From contig BSBM01000036.1 of assembly GCA_027924585.1 (NCBI GenBank), positions 62,001-126,000 on the forward strand: DNA of 64,000 nt. The letters run 5' to 3'. The notes beneath the pieces were generated by a model. The model had not been told where the DNA came from, ran no database searches, and saw only the letters and a program-made list of their open reading frames with translations. Position 1 is the stretch's first letter, and each line of letters begins with the position of its first letter. Source of the stretch: Larix kaempferi (taxonomy: Eukaryota > Streptophyta > Pinopsida > Pinales > Pinaceae). The position numbers and the translations under genes were made by a program. This document shows, piece by piece, positions 21,775 through 33,862 of the stretch.

Positions 21775-23224
21775 TGTAACGTCGCCCTCACCCAATTTGA
21801 CCATCGGGAGGGGATGTTAGACAAACCCGGGCTCTAAAATTTGCCCCAAATGCATAAACTATGAAAGGGTAATGTGTTATTCTCTAGTGAAAACGTAATA
21901 GCCTGAATAAAGAGCAGCTCTTCATGATGCTAATTTGACCCGTGCAAGGTCTAAGATTTACTACGGGGTTACATATTAATCATGCAACGTATTATTTTTT
22001 AATAGGCCACTACCTGTTCGTAATTACGTTATTAGAGTGATACTGATAGACAACTAAGAGTAATTTAACCTGTGATTTATACTTGTTGGTACTAACTATT
22101 CCATGCTAACGACCCATGTTACGTCTATTCCATGCTAACGACCCATGTTACGTGCTTAGTAAGCCTAATTAGAACCCTAATATACTAGCGGGTATTAGTA
22201 GAATGCTGGAGGTACTAGTTGCAGCTTAACTCAAGTCTAAGCAGCTTAATCTAGATCACGATTACGTAATCCGGGAAATATACTGGGTTCTCTATGATAA
22301 TCATGTTGATGACTGTATACGCTTTTAAACAAAAGGAATGTGTGCAGAAATATAATTAAACATGCACAATGGAATTAAAGTCTAACCACACACATCTAAT
22401 TTGCAAATACAAGCATAAACATTACAGGCATCAAATAAAACAGTTCATATTCAAACACATCAGAGTACTTTAAGAAACGCATATCCAAGCAACTGGCTGT
22501 GTAAGAGCACTTTTCCACCCAACCATAGGCACTCAGTCCAGCATATACTCTTTCTTCTGGGAGGCCACTCCCAAGCTAGGCTATGAGGCCACCAGGGCGA
22601 AGGAACCACCTACAGGATTCTATCTCTCATCCCACAACCCATTGTGCTCTCTTTGTTTAGCCAAATTCTCATACAGAGCTCTACAGGGGTCTCACTCAGC
22701 CCTCACAGCCTTGGCTTCCACAATACCTGCCCCACACAACACCCTTCTAGCTCAGGCATCCCCTTCACCGATCCACGGTTCTCTTGGGAGATCCATATTG
22801 TCGAGTGCTTCCAGTGTGTGCATAGAAGAAGTCCAACCTGATATGGTTGTTATAGAACCACCTATAGCCTTGATTTGTGACTTCTCAAGCACCTATGTGC
22901 AGCAGAAATCCATGGGTAAGGTTCCTAGCTTGCCCAACCTCTCTACTCACCTACAACCAACTATATTCCCTTCCAAAATGCAGCTTTGTCTTCTAATTCG
23001 AAATTATGGGTTTAACACACAGTATAGTAAAAAAATGGACATGAACAACAGTGGGATAACTCTACGTAGTGTAGCAGCTTGCATGAGAGAGAATGAGAAT
23101 GAAATAATCATCAAAAGAGTGTTGACTCTAAGGATATGAGGTAAGGGTGAAAAGATAGATGACATGGCTTCTGACCATAGAAGAAATAGGACAGTTGACA
23201 TCTAACATAACTATCACAACCCCC
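21775..23224 (-). repeat. Element B 3' LTR, outer part
   Basis: Matches 36378-37372 of the other LTR along its length, except for a 461-bp segment (21856-22316) that is absent from the other copy. The LTR resumes after LINE1 at 30058. A perfect 29-bp tandem duplication lies at 22096-22153 inside the extra segment. Confidence 0.93.
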
Positions 23225-24192
23225 GAAGCAGTTTTAACAGTGATGATACCTATGGAGAGCTCCAAGAACAAGACACCAAGGAGTACGTTAATATCTGGAT
23301 TTACCTGTTATAGGTGCTAATCATTGAGGAGATCTTCACACATGGATGAACTTTCAATGCTGGTTTGATGAACTGGGTGGAGTTTAAAGTTAACACGCAG
23401 AGTTGAGCTCTTAAATGGTAGAATTTAAGCTAGTGATCATGGCCCTGTTGAAGATCGTGACAGAGTTCACATGGCAGAGTTTTAAGGGTTTTCAAACATT
23501 CATGCAGAGATAAAAATATTCACTCATTCAGCATTGAGACACAGAGATAAATGCATAGACGTCTTCACCAAAACAGAGATAGCAACATTCAACCAATCTT
23601 TCAGAGATTTCGTCTTTCAAGATTCAAAGGATTTCAAGATTCACGCCGTGATCTATGAGGGAGATGACGAGCATTCTTCTTTCACCAAAACACCGGGTTT
23701 GAATCATTAAAAGCTTTAAACGCAGAGGTGAACACGCTGGGTTTGGAGGCAGAGTTTTAAAGAAGTCACGCAGAGGGTAAAGAATGACAAATGACAAAGT
23801 GTAAAGATAGGTTGAAAAGCGATTTAGGCAGAGCTTGAAGCTTCCACGAAAAGAGCGGATACATGGGGGATTTGAGCAGAAGGATGGAGGAGATTAATGC
23901 TGGCTGGTAATTGGATTCAAGAATCCACAACCCGTCTTGGATCATCAAGACCGAATTGATGGAAGGACGTGAGCATAATTACAGGGGAAATGATGATCTC
24001 TGCTGCTGATGTTCTGAGTGAATACCGATGAGCATTTTTAGGATTGGGAACTGAGGATGATTTTCTTGGACGCATGCTACATTAGTCTGGGAAATTGGGA
24101 TTCAGCACACAGATTGCAGGCATCTGGATTATGGTGATTTAGTCCTGTTCAGCTGACTCTGGGATTGTTTCTTGGCGTCGTGTGGAGTACTG
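23225..24192 (+). promoter_or_regulatory. LINE1 5' UTR with clustered CAGAG motifs
   Basis: About 970 bp without an ORF. CAGAG occurs about eleven times between 23398 and 23840, often as CGCAGAG, GGCAGAG or TGCAGAG, some followed by TTTTAA. LINE 5' UTRs carry the internal promoter, so these may be promoter elements; this is inference. Confidence 0.5.
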
Positions 24193-25641
24193 ATGGCTGC
24201 CCCGGGGGGAGGAGTTTATTTGCATGTTAGCGATTCCCAGCTTCGATCAGGGAACACTGCTAAGGATGACTCACTCAAAAACACTGTTAAGAGGGTCAAA
24301 GAAAGACAGAGACAGGACTTGTTGGTACTGGGGGTGGATGTAAAGTTGGAAGAGGCGGAGGACTTCTCTCACACTGCTGTGGTTGGTCATGTTAGGGGAA
24401 GAAGATTTGGGCGTGGTTTTCTTCGGCGTTGGGCGGCTGAGCAGTGGATGCACTTGGTGTCATCAGCCCCTGAGGTTCGTGTATTGACGAATGGATGGTT
24501 TTCATTCATCTTTATGAACAGTGGGGAGGTCAATGCTGTTTTGAACAGACAATGGTCGATTCTAGGAGTCCCTCTTGTTCTGAAAAGCTGGTCCCCTTTC
24601 TTCGACTCAAAATCAGAGAAAATTGCTAAAGAACCGCTGTGGGTGAAGCTTCCCGGGCTTCCCATGCATATGTGGAATGAAACTCGGTTTGCTGAGATTG
24701 GAAATTATCTCGGTGATTATGTATGTTCAGATTCCTCCTATATTCAGACTGGCATCTATACGGTAGCCAAGATATTGGTTAATATCGATCTGCGGATGGG
24801 ACTTTCTGCTGAGATTAAAGTTCATTATAAGGATGGGGAATTTGTGCAGAAACTGGATTATGTGGGTGTGCCATTTAGGTGTCATCGCTGCCACGCTCTT
24901 GGACATCTGGTAGCTTGTTGCCCATTATTGTTTCGGACTTGTAAGCCTCTGACTGATGATACAGATGAAGTAGTAGCAGAACCAGTGTCAATGGTAAACT
25001 CTCAGGCGGTGGTGCCTGATGGGGGTAGGCCTGTTTTAGACGGGGAGATGATTCTCGATTTGGTGGTACCATCAGATTCCTGTGGGCGGATTGGATCCGA
25101 GGAATTATTGACACCGTTGGTGAACAATGAACCGGAGATTAATGGAAGTGCGCCTCCTGTAGCTGACGGGGATACTATGTGTTCCGTGACCACATTCCTC
25201 CAGGAGCTGCCCAATCGTCGGGATACATCTGCAAACTCCTTGGGTATATCTCTTTCCCTTTCTCCTGCTGCTTCCCTTTTTGATGACTCTATTGTAATAG
25301 GGGGGGGCAGTCTTGGGTCTCCTCCTCGCCCGGATGCTCCTTGTATGAGGTCTGATGGGGATAGTATTGTCACGCCGTCAATTGTCTCCACCAATCACTC
25401 TAGCAGCTCCGAGGGTAGATGTATACGATACGCTCTTCGTAGTCGGGAGATACCTGCTGATGAATCGGGGGGCAAGGGACTACCTGAATTGGCCTATAGT
25501 GTTGGGGGGAAAGGACGGGGCCGCAAATCCCTATTGTCCAAAGCTCAAGATCGGGCTAAAGTGGATTTAGTGATGGGAACACAATCCTCTATAGAGTGGG
25601 CACTTAGAGTAGTGAAAGCCCAGGATGGGGATTTTTTATGA
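24193..25641 (+). CDS. LINE1 ORF1 protein (DUF4283, zinc knuckle)
   Basis: An intact ORF of 482 codons from the first ATG, at 24193; the open frame itself starts earlier but without an ATG. The N-terminal part (about residues 30-190) has the DUF4283 pattern with RRWAAEQWM, WFSFIFMNSGEVNAVL, LKSWSPFFD, LWVKLPGLPMHMW and VAKILVNIDLRMGL. A CX2CX4HX4C knuckle, CHRCHALGHLVACC, follows at about residue 234. The C-terminal half is serine-, glycine- and proline-rich. ORF1 proteins of plant L1-type LINEs bind the element RNA. The stop TGA overlaps the ORF2 ATG in ATGA (25638-25641). It is one of very few undamaged element ORFs in the window. Confidence 0.93.
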   Translation: MAAPGGGVYLHVSDSQLRSGNTAKDDSLKNTVKRVKERQRQDLLVLGVDVKLEEAEDFSHTAVVGHVRGRRFGRGFLRRWAAEQWMHLVSSAPEVRVLTNGWFSFIFMNSGEVNAVLNRQWSILGVPLVLKSWSPFFDSKSEKIAKEPLWVKLPGLPMHMWNETRFAEIGNYLGDYVCSDSSYIQTGIYTVAKILVNIDLRMGLSAEIKVHYKDGEFVQKLDYVGVPFRCHRCHALGHLVACCPLLFRTCKPLTDDTDEVVAEPVSMVNSQAVVPDGGRPVLDGEMILDLVVPSDSCGRIGSEELLTPLVNNEPEINGSAPPVADGDTMCSVTTFLQELPNRRDTSANSLGISLSLSPAASLFDDSIVIGGGSLGSPPRPDAPCMRSDGDSIVTPSIVSTNHSSSSEGRCIRYALRSREIPADESGGKGLPELAYSVGGKGRGRKSLLSKAQDRAKVDLVMGTQSSIEWALRVVKAQDGDFL

Positions 25642-28600
25642 AACTTATGTCCTTCAACTGTCGTAGGTTGGCGAGTTCCTTAAAAAAATCATCACTTAGG
25701 AGGTTGGTTGACATAAATCAGCCGGATGTATTATTGCTGCAGGAAACATTGGGTGGCAGTGAGGAGGTTGTTCGTGCTTTAGAATCTTTGCTTCCTGGTT
25801 GGAAATTTGTTGGAGTGGATGCTCGTGGGCGTTCTGGAGGGCTGGCCTCGGGGTGGAAGGTTAAGAGCTGTCGCTGTGATTGTTCTTGGGGAATCTCCTC
25901 TGGTATCGGTATGGAAGTTTGGGATGCTGAAATTGGTCGGACGATCACGGTTCTAAATATTTATGGGCCCTATTTAAATCGGGTGGGCTTCTGGGACTCC
26001 TTGTTTGGTATGGATCTGTTTGATGGCAGGGATGTGATTATGGGTGGGGATTTCAATCTATCTCTGGGGGCTTCTGAAGTTTGGGGGCCTCGGGCTGCTC
26101 CGGACTCATTAGCAAATCATTTCATTCAAGCCTTTGTCAGGAAGGATCTTCTGGACATTTTACCATCCAAGTTAACTCCAACTTGGAGGAATAAGAGAGC
26201 TGGGGAACATAGGGTGGCTAAATGACTGGATAGGTTTCTGGTGGCGGAAGTATTGGCACTGGGCGTAGATGTTGTCAGACAGTGGGTTGGGTCAGGCGGG
26301 ATTTCTGACCATTGTCCCATCTTCCTGGAGTTAAGAGGTAATAGGAAAAAACCTCCAAGTCCATTCAAATTCAATCCTAGTTGGATGAAGGAGGCGGCTT
26401 TTATTAAGCTGATTCAGGAACAATGGGTTCATCGTCCAAATGATTCTCAGATGCATGTGGGTGCACACTTTCATCACAATCTGAAGCATATCAAAGAGGC
26501 AACTATCTCCTGGGCTCATGACAAAAGGGTGATTGATGATCAGACTTTGCGGGATGCTGAGCTGAACATCGATAGGATTCTAATTAGTCTGGGAATGGGA
26601 TTTCTGGATGAACAGCAGAAAGGTGAGCTGTTGGAGTGGGAGAGACGCAGGAATGTGATCCTGTGTGAGCGAGAAGAAGTGTGGCGAATGAAAAGTAGGG
26701 CGATTTGGCTTCAGTGTGGTGATGAGAATACAAAATTTTTTCAAGCGTATGCTAAGGGGCGAAAATTCACTAACTCTATTTGGGAACTATCTTCAGCAGC
26801 AGGGGAACAGGTTTCCAGCTTTGATGGATTAGCAGAGATGGGGGTTCGACATTTTGGAGATTTATTCACTGCACAACCTGGTGTCTCCATCGCTGAGGTC
26901 ATTCGGGTGACTCAGCTTTTTCCACGTTTTGTGGGGGAGGATGATAATAGAATGCTGATGGAGGAGGTGACGCCGTTGGAGCTCTTGCTGGTAATGCAAT
27001 CCTTTCAAAAAGATAAAAGCCTGGGGCCTGATGGCTGGCCTATAGAATTCTTCTTAGGATTCTATGACTTCTTCGGGGAGGAAATTTTGAATGTGGTGGA
27101 AGAATCGCGAAAGGCTGGGTTTGTACATGGCCCCTTCAACTCCACCTTTTTAGCCCTTATACCGAAGAAGGACAAGCCTGACTGTTTTGATGAATTCAGA
27201 CCTATTTCCCTCTGCAATTGTATCTATAAGATCATCTCTAAGGTTATGGCGAGGAGACTCAAGATTATATTGTCCAAGCATATTTCTTGTGAGCAATTTG
27301 GCTTCTTGGAAGGCCGTCAAATTCATGAGGCCATTGGGGTTGCACAGGAAGGATTACACACTCTGAAAGTGCGGAAGCAGAAGGGGGCTGTGATTAAGAT
27401 TGATCTATCTAAAGCATTTGATAGGGTTAGTTGGCTATATATCCGGATGCTTTTGACTCATCTGGGGTTCTGCTACGAATTTATTAGATGGATTATGGCT
27501 TGCCTCACAACGGTGAGCTTTGCTGTCCTGATCAATGGTTCTGCTAGCCCATTCTTCCAGGCGGGAAGGGGGCTACGACAGGGATGTCCCCTCTCTCCGC
27601 TGCTGTTTCTTCTTGTTGCCGAAGGACTCAGCCGGTTTATTCTGAATGCAAAAGCTGATGGTTCATTTCGTGGCATATCCATTTCCCAGGTATTGTTTAT
27701 TACACATCTTCTTTTTGTTGATGACATTCTGATATTCTGTGATGGCTCGCGACAGGATATTGACAAGGTGGTTGAAGGCCTCCAATTAGTGCAAGTTGCA
27801 GCGGGTATGCTAGTGAATATTGACAAATCTACAATCACTTGTTCGAATTTATCCGAGCAGGAAATTCATAGATTGGTTAACAAACTACCCTACAGGATTT
27901 TGGATATTGACGATGGATTGAAGTACCTTGGCTTTCAACTGAAACCGAATGCTTATCTGAAGGCTGATTGGAACTGGCTAATAGGAAAATTAGAACAGCG
28001 CCTTAATGGATGGAGCCATAAATGGCTCTCTAGGGCTGGGAGGCTGGTCCTGATAAAATCAGTATTGGAAGCAATTCCGGTGTATTGGATGTCTCTTGCT
28101 TGGATTCCCATTGGCGTTCTGGAGCAGATCCGGAGATTGTGTTTTGCCTTTCTTTGGAAGGGATCGAGTGAGCATCAAGCTCTGGTGTGGGTCAGATGGG
28201 ATAAAATTGTTGTCCCAAAAGCATTGGGAGGCTGGGGGTTAAAGAATATTTTTCTGTTTGCAAAAGCCTTGGGGGCCAAGGTGTCGTGGCGTCTGATACA
28301 TACACAGAGTCTTTGGACTAGAGTGGTTTATCATAAATATATTGCCCCTCTTACTCTTCTCGAATGGATCCGTATGGGCAATAAGTCGAGGGCAAATTGC
28401 TCTGTGGTCTGGAAAGCGGTGGTGCAGCATTTCTCTTTGGTCGGTTCTGGCTTAGTGTGGAGGATTGGCAATGGGCGTCTACTTCGTATCGGGCTGGACC
28501 CTTGGGTTGGCTGCAGGGGAGGTCATGTCCTTTCCGTGGAACTGAGGACTATTTTGGCTGCTAGAGGATGTCATTTTCTGGCGGATATAGAGGATCCGGG

Positions 28601-29273
28601 CGCTTCTACTCTATGGCAACAGGGGTGGATCTCTGCACGGCAACTTGAAATCTCTGTAGAACTGCAGGGGGACTGGGAGGATTACATACGGATCTTAAGA
28701 CATACTAATATTCGCCTGACCAACAGGGTTGATGAACTTATCTGGGATCATCATCCCTCGGGAATATACTCACCTAAAAATGGATATATCCGGTTGAATG
28801 TGGAAGTTCATAACAGGGAATTGGTGTGGTGGTGGAAAATTCTGTGGAAATTACGATGTCCGGGTAAAGCAAAACTACTCTTCTGGGCTCTACTGGAAAA
28901 TAAGGCTCCTACCTGGGACATCCTGCAAAAACGTTTCCTCCAGGGGCCGGGGATTTGTCCACTTTGCAGGGACGCGGAAGAGACCATTGCTCATATTTTC
29001 ATTCACTGTCGTTTTACACAGGCTGTTTGGCATGCTACCAGCAGATATTTGGATCTGCAGGTGTCGTGGAGGGGCGAGGGCGTCCTGGAAGCTTTCCTTG
29101 AGTGGTGGTCTTTTCATAAAACCAATCCCATTCGGGCCTTCCCGTGTATATTCGCATGGGGCATTTGGATTACACGCAACAGGTCGATTTTCCATGATTG
29201 TAGGGTTCCGTTGGAGTCTCTAGTGGCTCAAGCTGTGGCGGTATTCAACAATTCGAGGCTCCTGTCCATGTGA
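25638..29273 (+). pseudogene. LINE1 ORF2: endonuclease and reverse transcriptase, one internal stop
   Basis: Starts at ATG 25638 inside the ORF1 stop. An APE-type endonuclease occupies the first 230 codons: MSFNCRRLAS, LLLQET, GGDFNLS and ISDHCPIF. A TGA at 26223 breaks it where CGA (Arg) would fit before LDRFLV. RT follows with FRPISLCNCIYKIISKVMA, IDLSKAFDRVSW, GLRQGCPLSPLLF and the active site FVDD (27717-27728, usually FADD). A zf-RVT region has CPLCRDAEETIAHIFIHC. The frame ends at TGA 29271-29273, and the RNase H continues in another frame, so a frameshift lies shortly before. ORF2 nicks the target and copies the RNA. With the stop and the shift repaired it would be full length, but it is inactive as read. 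Confidence 0.92.
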
Positions 29274-29803
29274 GCCGAACACGATCTGTGAGGGCAGAAC
29301 AGATTGATCATACCATGCCGTGGGCATTCTTCAATGGCGCATCATCAAACCACAATGCGGTGTGTGGAGGGGGGGGAGCCCTTTACAAAACTGAGTCCCA
29401 TTTCTTCCATCTCGTGGCTGGCTTGGGGAGAGGAACGAATAACTTTGCTGAACTAATGGCTCTGAAACTGCTGATGTTATTCGCACTTGAACAAGGATGC
29501 CTATCGCTTCAGATTTTCGGCGACTCCATGATTGTTATCAACTGGGCAAAGGAGATCACTCAATGTCATGTGATGATATTATTACCTATTCTGGAGGAGG
29601 TGATCCGATTAAAGATGTCTTTCAACCACATTACTTTTACACACATCTACAGGGAGAGGAATGGGTTGGCAGATAAACTCTCCAAGGAAGCGACCCAGCA
29701 GGGATTAGTACAGGGAACATGGAGGATTACTATTCATTCTCCGGGAGGCACATTCAGCTATTATCATAGACCTTTCTATGAAGATATTGAGGCACAGCAC
29801 TGA
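29250..29803 (+). pseudogene. LINE1 RNase H domain, displaced by a frameshift
   Basis: A C-terminal RNase H-like domain typical of plant LINEs. Visible blocks are AFFNGASS, GTNNFAELMALKLL, LQIFGDSMIVINWA and HIYRERNGLADKLSKEA. The first catalytic acid, normally Asp in FFDGA, is Asn here; the second (AEL) and third (GDS) are present. LINE2 has FFDGAA in the same place. The open frame has no ATG near its start, so I read it as the displaced end of ORF2 rather than a separate gene. It ends at TGA 29801-29803 and is followed by a 230-bp 3' UTR. Confidence 0.85.
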
Positions 29804-30057
29804 GCTACAGCTCAGTTTTTGATGAACAATGATGGTTTTTACTGATATTATGTAATAGGATATATGTGGGTTGTATGGACAGCAGTTTCTTTTGTTGAAT
29901 GTATGGGAAAATAGACATGATGATAATATGGGAATGTTAAGATGTGACAATGTAGGGATCTGAGAGATTCTACTACATGTGCAGAATGTAATTTTGTTCA
30001 TCTACTTGAAATAAAATTACGATTTTTTCCGAGGAAAAAAAAACTATCACAACCCCC

Positions 30058-30510
30058 ATGCTTCAATAACTACAAGAAGTGAGTTTTCCCATCAACCTCA
30101 CATGTGCAATCAATTATTGGAAAATGGTCAAAAAGGAGATAATTGGCTTATTCCCATCACATGATAGAATTTTGGGTGAGTTCTAAGGTTGACACATGAA
30201 AGCATAGGATTTGGTTTCCCATAAGCCCCCTTCCTCTTCCCCTCTGGTGGAATCATAACCCCTTTGGTTCTCTTTACACAGCCATTGTTGGACCATTTTA
30301 TTAATTTTCAGCATAATATTTACATATATTTCGAATTAGGCCTAATAAGCCAATCATATGGTCCAAAATAAAATATAACATCATACATGCCTATCCATTC
30401 ACTAGTCGGGCCTTGGTCTTGAGCTCTGCACTAGGAATTCACATTAGCATATTTACATCATTACATAATATTGGATAAATACATTCCAAGTCAAAACTAG
30501 GGGTATTACA
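30058..30510 (-). repeat. Element B 3' LTR, inner part
   Basis: Continues the LTR after the LINE1 insertion and matches about 37373-37825. It ends at TATTACA (plus strand), next to the polypurine tract. Confidence 0.93.
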
Positions 30511-30526
30511 ATCCCCTCCCCCTTGG
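30511..30526 (-). other. Element B polypurine tract
   Basis: The minus strand reads CCAAGGGGGAGGGGAT directly before the LTR start TGTAATA. This is the normal site of plus-strand DNA priming. Confidence 0.85.
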
Positions 30527-30550
30527 AATAACACCGTCCTCGGTGTTTGC

Positions 30551-30988
30551 TCAAAATTGGAACAAAAATGGATATGCCTCTCTCATGGCATCCTCCAACT
30601 CCCACCTAGCCTCATCGGGACCGAAGTGCTTCCATTGCACCTTTACCTGTCCGATGGCTCGATTCCAGAGCAATGTCACTTTCCTATCTAGGATGCACAG
30701 TGACTCGGTTTGGAAATCTCCCTCAGGTTCCACCTGAATCACATCCCAATCAATCACATGGTCAGGATCATGTACATATTTCTTAAGCAATGAAACATGA
30801 AAAATATTATGAGCTCTAGTGTTAGCAGGAAATGCAATTCTATATGCAACTGGTCCTATTCTCTCAAGCCATTCAAAGGGCCTACAATATCTTGGTGATA
30901 GCTTGGCACAACTTCCAAGCTTCAAGGAACTCTTTCTTGGCCTCACTCTAAGGTAAACATGATCCCTAACATGAAACTCTCTATGCAT
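30551..30988 (-). pseudogene. Element B integrase C-terminus with chromodomain
   Basis: An open stretch of about 145 codons in a different frame from the upstream pol, so a frameshift lies between 30988 and 31082. It begins with the integrase C-terminal region (REFHVRDHVYLRV, KLSPRYCRPFE, RIGPVAYRI, HNIFHVSLLKKY) and ends with a chromodomain-like segment: ILDRKVTLLWNRAIGQVKVQW, then EARWELEDAMREAYPFLF. A chromodomain after the integrase defines chromoviruses and steers insertion to chromatin. The stop lies close to the polypurine tract, as expected for the end of pol. Confidence 0.88.
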
Positions 30989-31081
30989 TCAGTTCTTATA
31001 TGTATAACTTTTCTGTCTATCTTGGGTTGCCTTTAAATTTTGCCTAATATTTACAAAATCTTGTTCCATTTCCTTAAGCAA

Positions 31082-33862
31082 TTATGGCCCAAGTACAATT
31101 CTGTTCACTGGATTATCCCAAGTAACTGGTGGTCTACACCTCCTGCCATACAAAACTTCAAATGGACTCACGCCCAACGATGCTTGTTGCCCATTATTAT
31201 ATGCAAACTCTACCAAGTGTAGACAATCCTCCCACTTGGATAGTTTGTCCATCACATACATGCGTAGCATGTATTCAATCACCTGATTTACCCTTTCTGT
31301 TTGTCCATCTATTTGTGGACGGTAGGCGGTACTAAAGTTCAGCTGCTTACCTAAATTGACAAAAAGAGTTTTCCAGAAATTTGAATTAAACTTTGTATCC
31401 CTGTCAGAAATTATTGCCTTAGGCAATCCATGCAATCTGAAAATTTCCTTCATGAAAATATTTGCAATGGCATCTGTTTTATATGTGGATTTAACCAGTA
31501 TAAAGTGTGCTACCCTAGATAATTTATCCACCACAACCATGATGGAATCATGTTGCCTCACTGTCATTGGAAAACCTGTAATAAAATCCATGGAAACCAC
31601 ATCCCATTTCCATTCCGGAAATGGAAAAGGTTGCAACAAACCTGTTGGGTGTCGATGTTCAACCTTTACTTGCTGACATTTCATACACTTAGAAATATAC
31701 TCATCAATGTCCTTTTTCATTTCCGGCCAAAAATATTGCTTTCTAATTCTTGCTGTAGCAATTGTTTTCTGGTATCCCGGGGGACCGGAATATGACATTT
31801 TATGTATTTCATCCATAACAATCCTTCTCAAATCTGCCACATTAGGAATGTAAATTCTGTTTTTATAAACAAGAAGTTCGTCAACTTCCAAATGGTAACC
31901 TTCATACCTCTTTTCCAAATGATGTTGTTGCAATTTGTCCTTTATTTGCACATATAGTTCATCTTCGACAATACAATTAACAATCTGTTGCCTCAAATCT
32001 AATTGGAAAATACTAATGGCTGCTACATGCATGTCATGTACTTTTCTGCTAAGTGCATCAGCCACCTTATTTTCTTTACCTTTTATGTGTTTGATTTCAA
32101 AATCAAACTCACATAAAAATTCTAGCCATCTAGCTTGCCTATCATTTAATGTGGGCTGCTCAAACAAATATTTCAGAGCACAATGGTCTATCCTTAGCTC
32201 AAATTTCCTTCCCATTAAGTAATGCCTCCACATATTTAAAGCATGTACTATCGATGCAAGTTCTAAATCATGAGTAGCATAGTTCTTCTCATGCTCCTTC
32301 AACTTCTTTGACTCGTAGCATACCACATGGTTATCTTGCATAAGAAATCCTCCAAGTCCATCTTTACATGCATCTGTGCATACCACAAATTCTTTTTCCA
32401 GATTTGCAATCTTTAGAATTGGAGCACTTGTGAGAAGCTTTTTCAACACTTGGAAGCTTTCTTCACATCTCGATGTCCACACAAACTTTATCCCCTTCTT
32501 TTGAAAATAAATGATTGGGTGTGCAACCTTTGAGAATCCTTCAATAAACCTCTTGTAGTAACCAACAAGACCCATAAAAGATCTCACATCTGTCACATTT
32601 CTTGGAGTTGGCCAATTCATGATGGCTTCAATCTTCTTGGGATCCACCGATATTCCCTCCTTGGAAGTAATGTGACCCAAATAATGAATTTCGTTTTTAT
32701 AAAAGTCACATTTGCTTAGCTTTGCATACAACTTATGCTCCCTTAGCAATTGCAAAGCAAACCTCAAGTGTTCTTCATGCTCTTCTTCATTCTTGGAATA
32801 AATAAAAATGTCATCTAAAAATAGAAGAACAAACTTGTCCAAATACTTGTTGAAAACACTATTCATGAGACACATGACTGTAGTTGGTGCATTGGTGAGA
32901 CCAAATGGCACCACCACAAACTCATAGTGCCCATACCTTGTTCTAAATGTTGTCTTATGAATGTCTTCTTCCTTGATTCTGACTTGATGATAACTAGACC
33001 TCAAATCAATCTTTGAGAATACCTTTGCCCCTCTCATTTGATAAAAAAGATCATCAATTCGAGGCAAGGGGTAATTGTTCTTCATTGTAACCTTGTTAAG
33101 CTTCTTGTAATCAATACATAACCTGAGCGTTCCATATTTATTCTTCACAAAAAGTAAGGGAGATCCCCATGGAGACACACGTGGCCTTATGTACTTCTTT
33201 TCCAACAACTCCTGCAGTTGCATTTTCAGCTCTAATAATTCTGGTGTACTCATCCTATAAGGAGTTTTGGAAACGAGAGCAACTCCTGGAACAAGATCAA
33301 TTGTAAAGTCAATGTCTCTCTTTGGAGGAAGTCCTGGAACTTCATTGGGAAACACATCCCTAAATTCTTGCAAAATAGAATGGTCTTCCAACTTGGAAAT
33401 TTCATTTCCTGTTTTCTCCAAAATATGGGCTGCATACAATTGGCAATCTTTCCTACATAATTTCTTCAACTGCATAGCTGAAATGTGCCTAACAGAAACT
33501 ACCTTTGGATTGCCTTTTACAACCCTTGGGCTTCCTTCTTCATCAATGCACTCAAAATTATTGTTGTAGCAATCAAGTTTAACTCTATGGACTTCCAACC
33601 AATCCATTCCAATGAGAATATCATAGGAACCAAGTGGAAAAACATTCATATTTGCAAAAGTGGACAGTCCACCCATTTCCAATGGAAATTTATCCACGAT
33701 TTCACTAACCTTCCTCTTAGTTCCAGTGGCTAGTTGGACTAACCATGACATACTGTGCTTTGATTTCTTGAAAGCACAAATCTCAACAATTTTAGGACTG
33801 ATATAACTATGAGTAGATCCAGGGTCAATCGAAATAGAAATAGATTGCTTAGCAACCTTACC
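31082..33862 (-). pseudogene. Element B pol: protease, RT, RNase H, integrase
   Basis: Read on the minus strand, a protease active site [10 protein letters not shown] lies at about 33826-33797, after a TAA near 33864. The frame is then open for about 900 codons to about 31082. RT shows [33 protein letters not shown] and the active site FLDD. RNase H shows [15 protein letters not shown] and [11 protein letters not shown]. The integrase zinc region reads [14 protein letters not shown] and KCMKC; the second His of HHCC is Pro here. The core has D (SMDFITG), D (ISDRDTKF) and E ([10 protein letters not shown]). The long open frame is remarkable given the decay of the LTRs, but the substituted zinc ligand, the upstream stop and the downstream frameshift make it non-functional. 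Confidence 0.92.

Larger units (their letters stand above)
23225..30041 (+). mobile_element. LINE1: non-LTR retrotransposon inserted in element B's LTR
   Basis: The 16-bp duplication aactatcacaaccccc lies at 23209-23224 and 30042-30057, and the uninterrupted LTR at 37357-37372 shows a single copy with one substitution. The insert has a 5' UTR of nearly 1 kb, ORF1 with DUF4283 and a zinc knuckle, ORF2 with endonuclease, RT and a cysteine/histidine region, an RNase H domain, a 3' UTR and a run of A at the end (30034-30043). This is an L1-type plant LINE with complete ends. Only one in-frame stop and one frameshift were noted in ORF2, so it is much less decayed than its host LTR element. Confidence 0.96.

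Noticed and set aside
22642-23139. A 165-codon protein gene, with a similar one at 36724-37191
   Set aside because: Both lie in the LTRs of element B, antisense to the element, and their similarity only reflects the LTR duplication.
24172-24192. Upstream start of LINE1 ORF1 at 24172
   Set aside because: The codon there is TTG; the first ATG in the frame is at 24193.
29270-29803. A separate RNase H gene starting in a GTGA overlap with LINE1 ORF2
   Set aside because: The only start there is GTG and no ATG is near; comparison with LINE2 indicates one continuous ORF2 broken by a frameshift.
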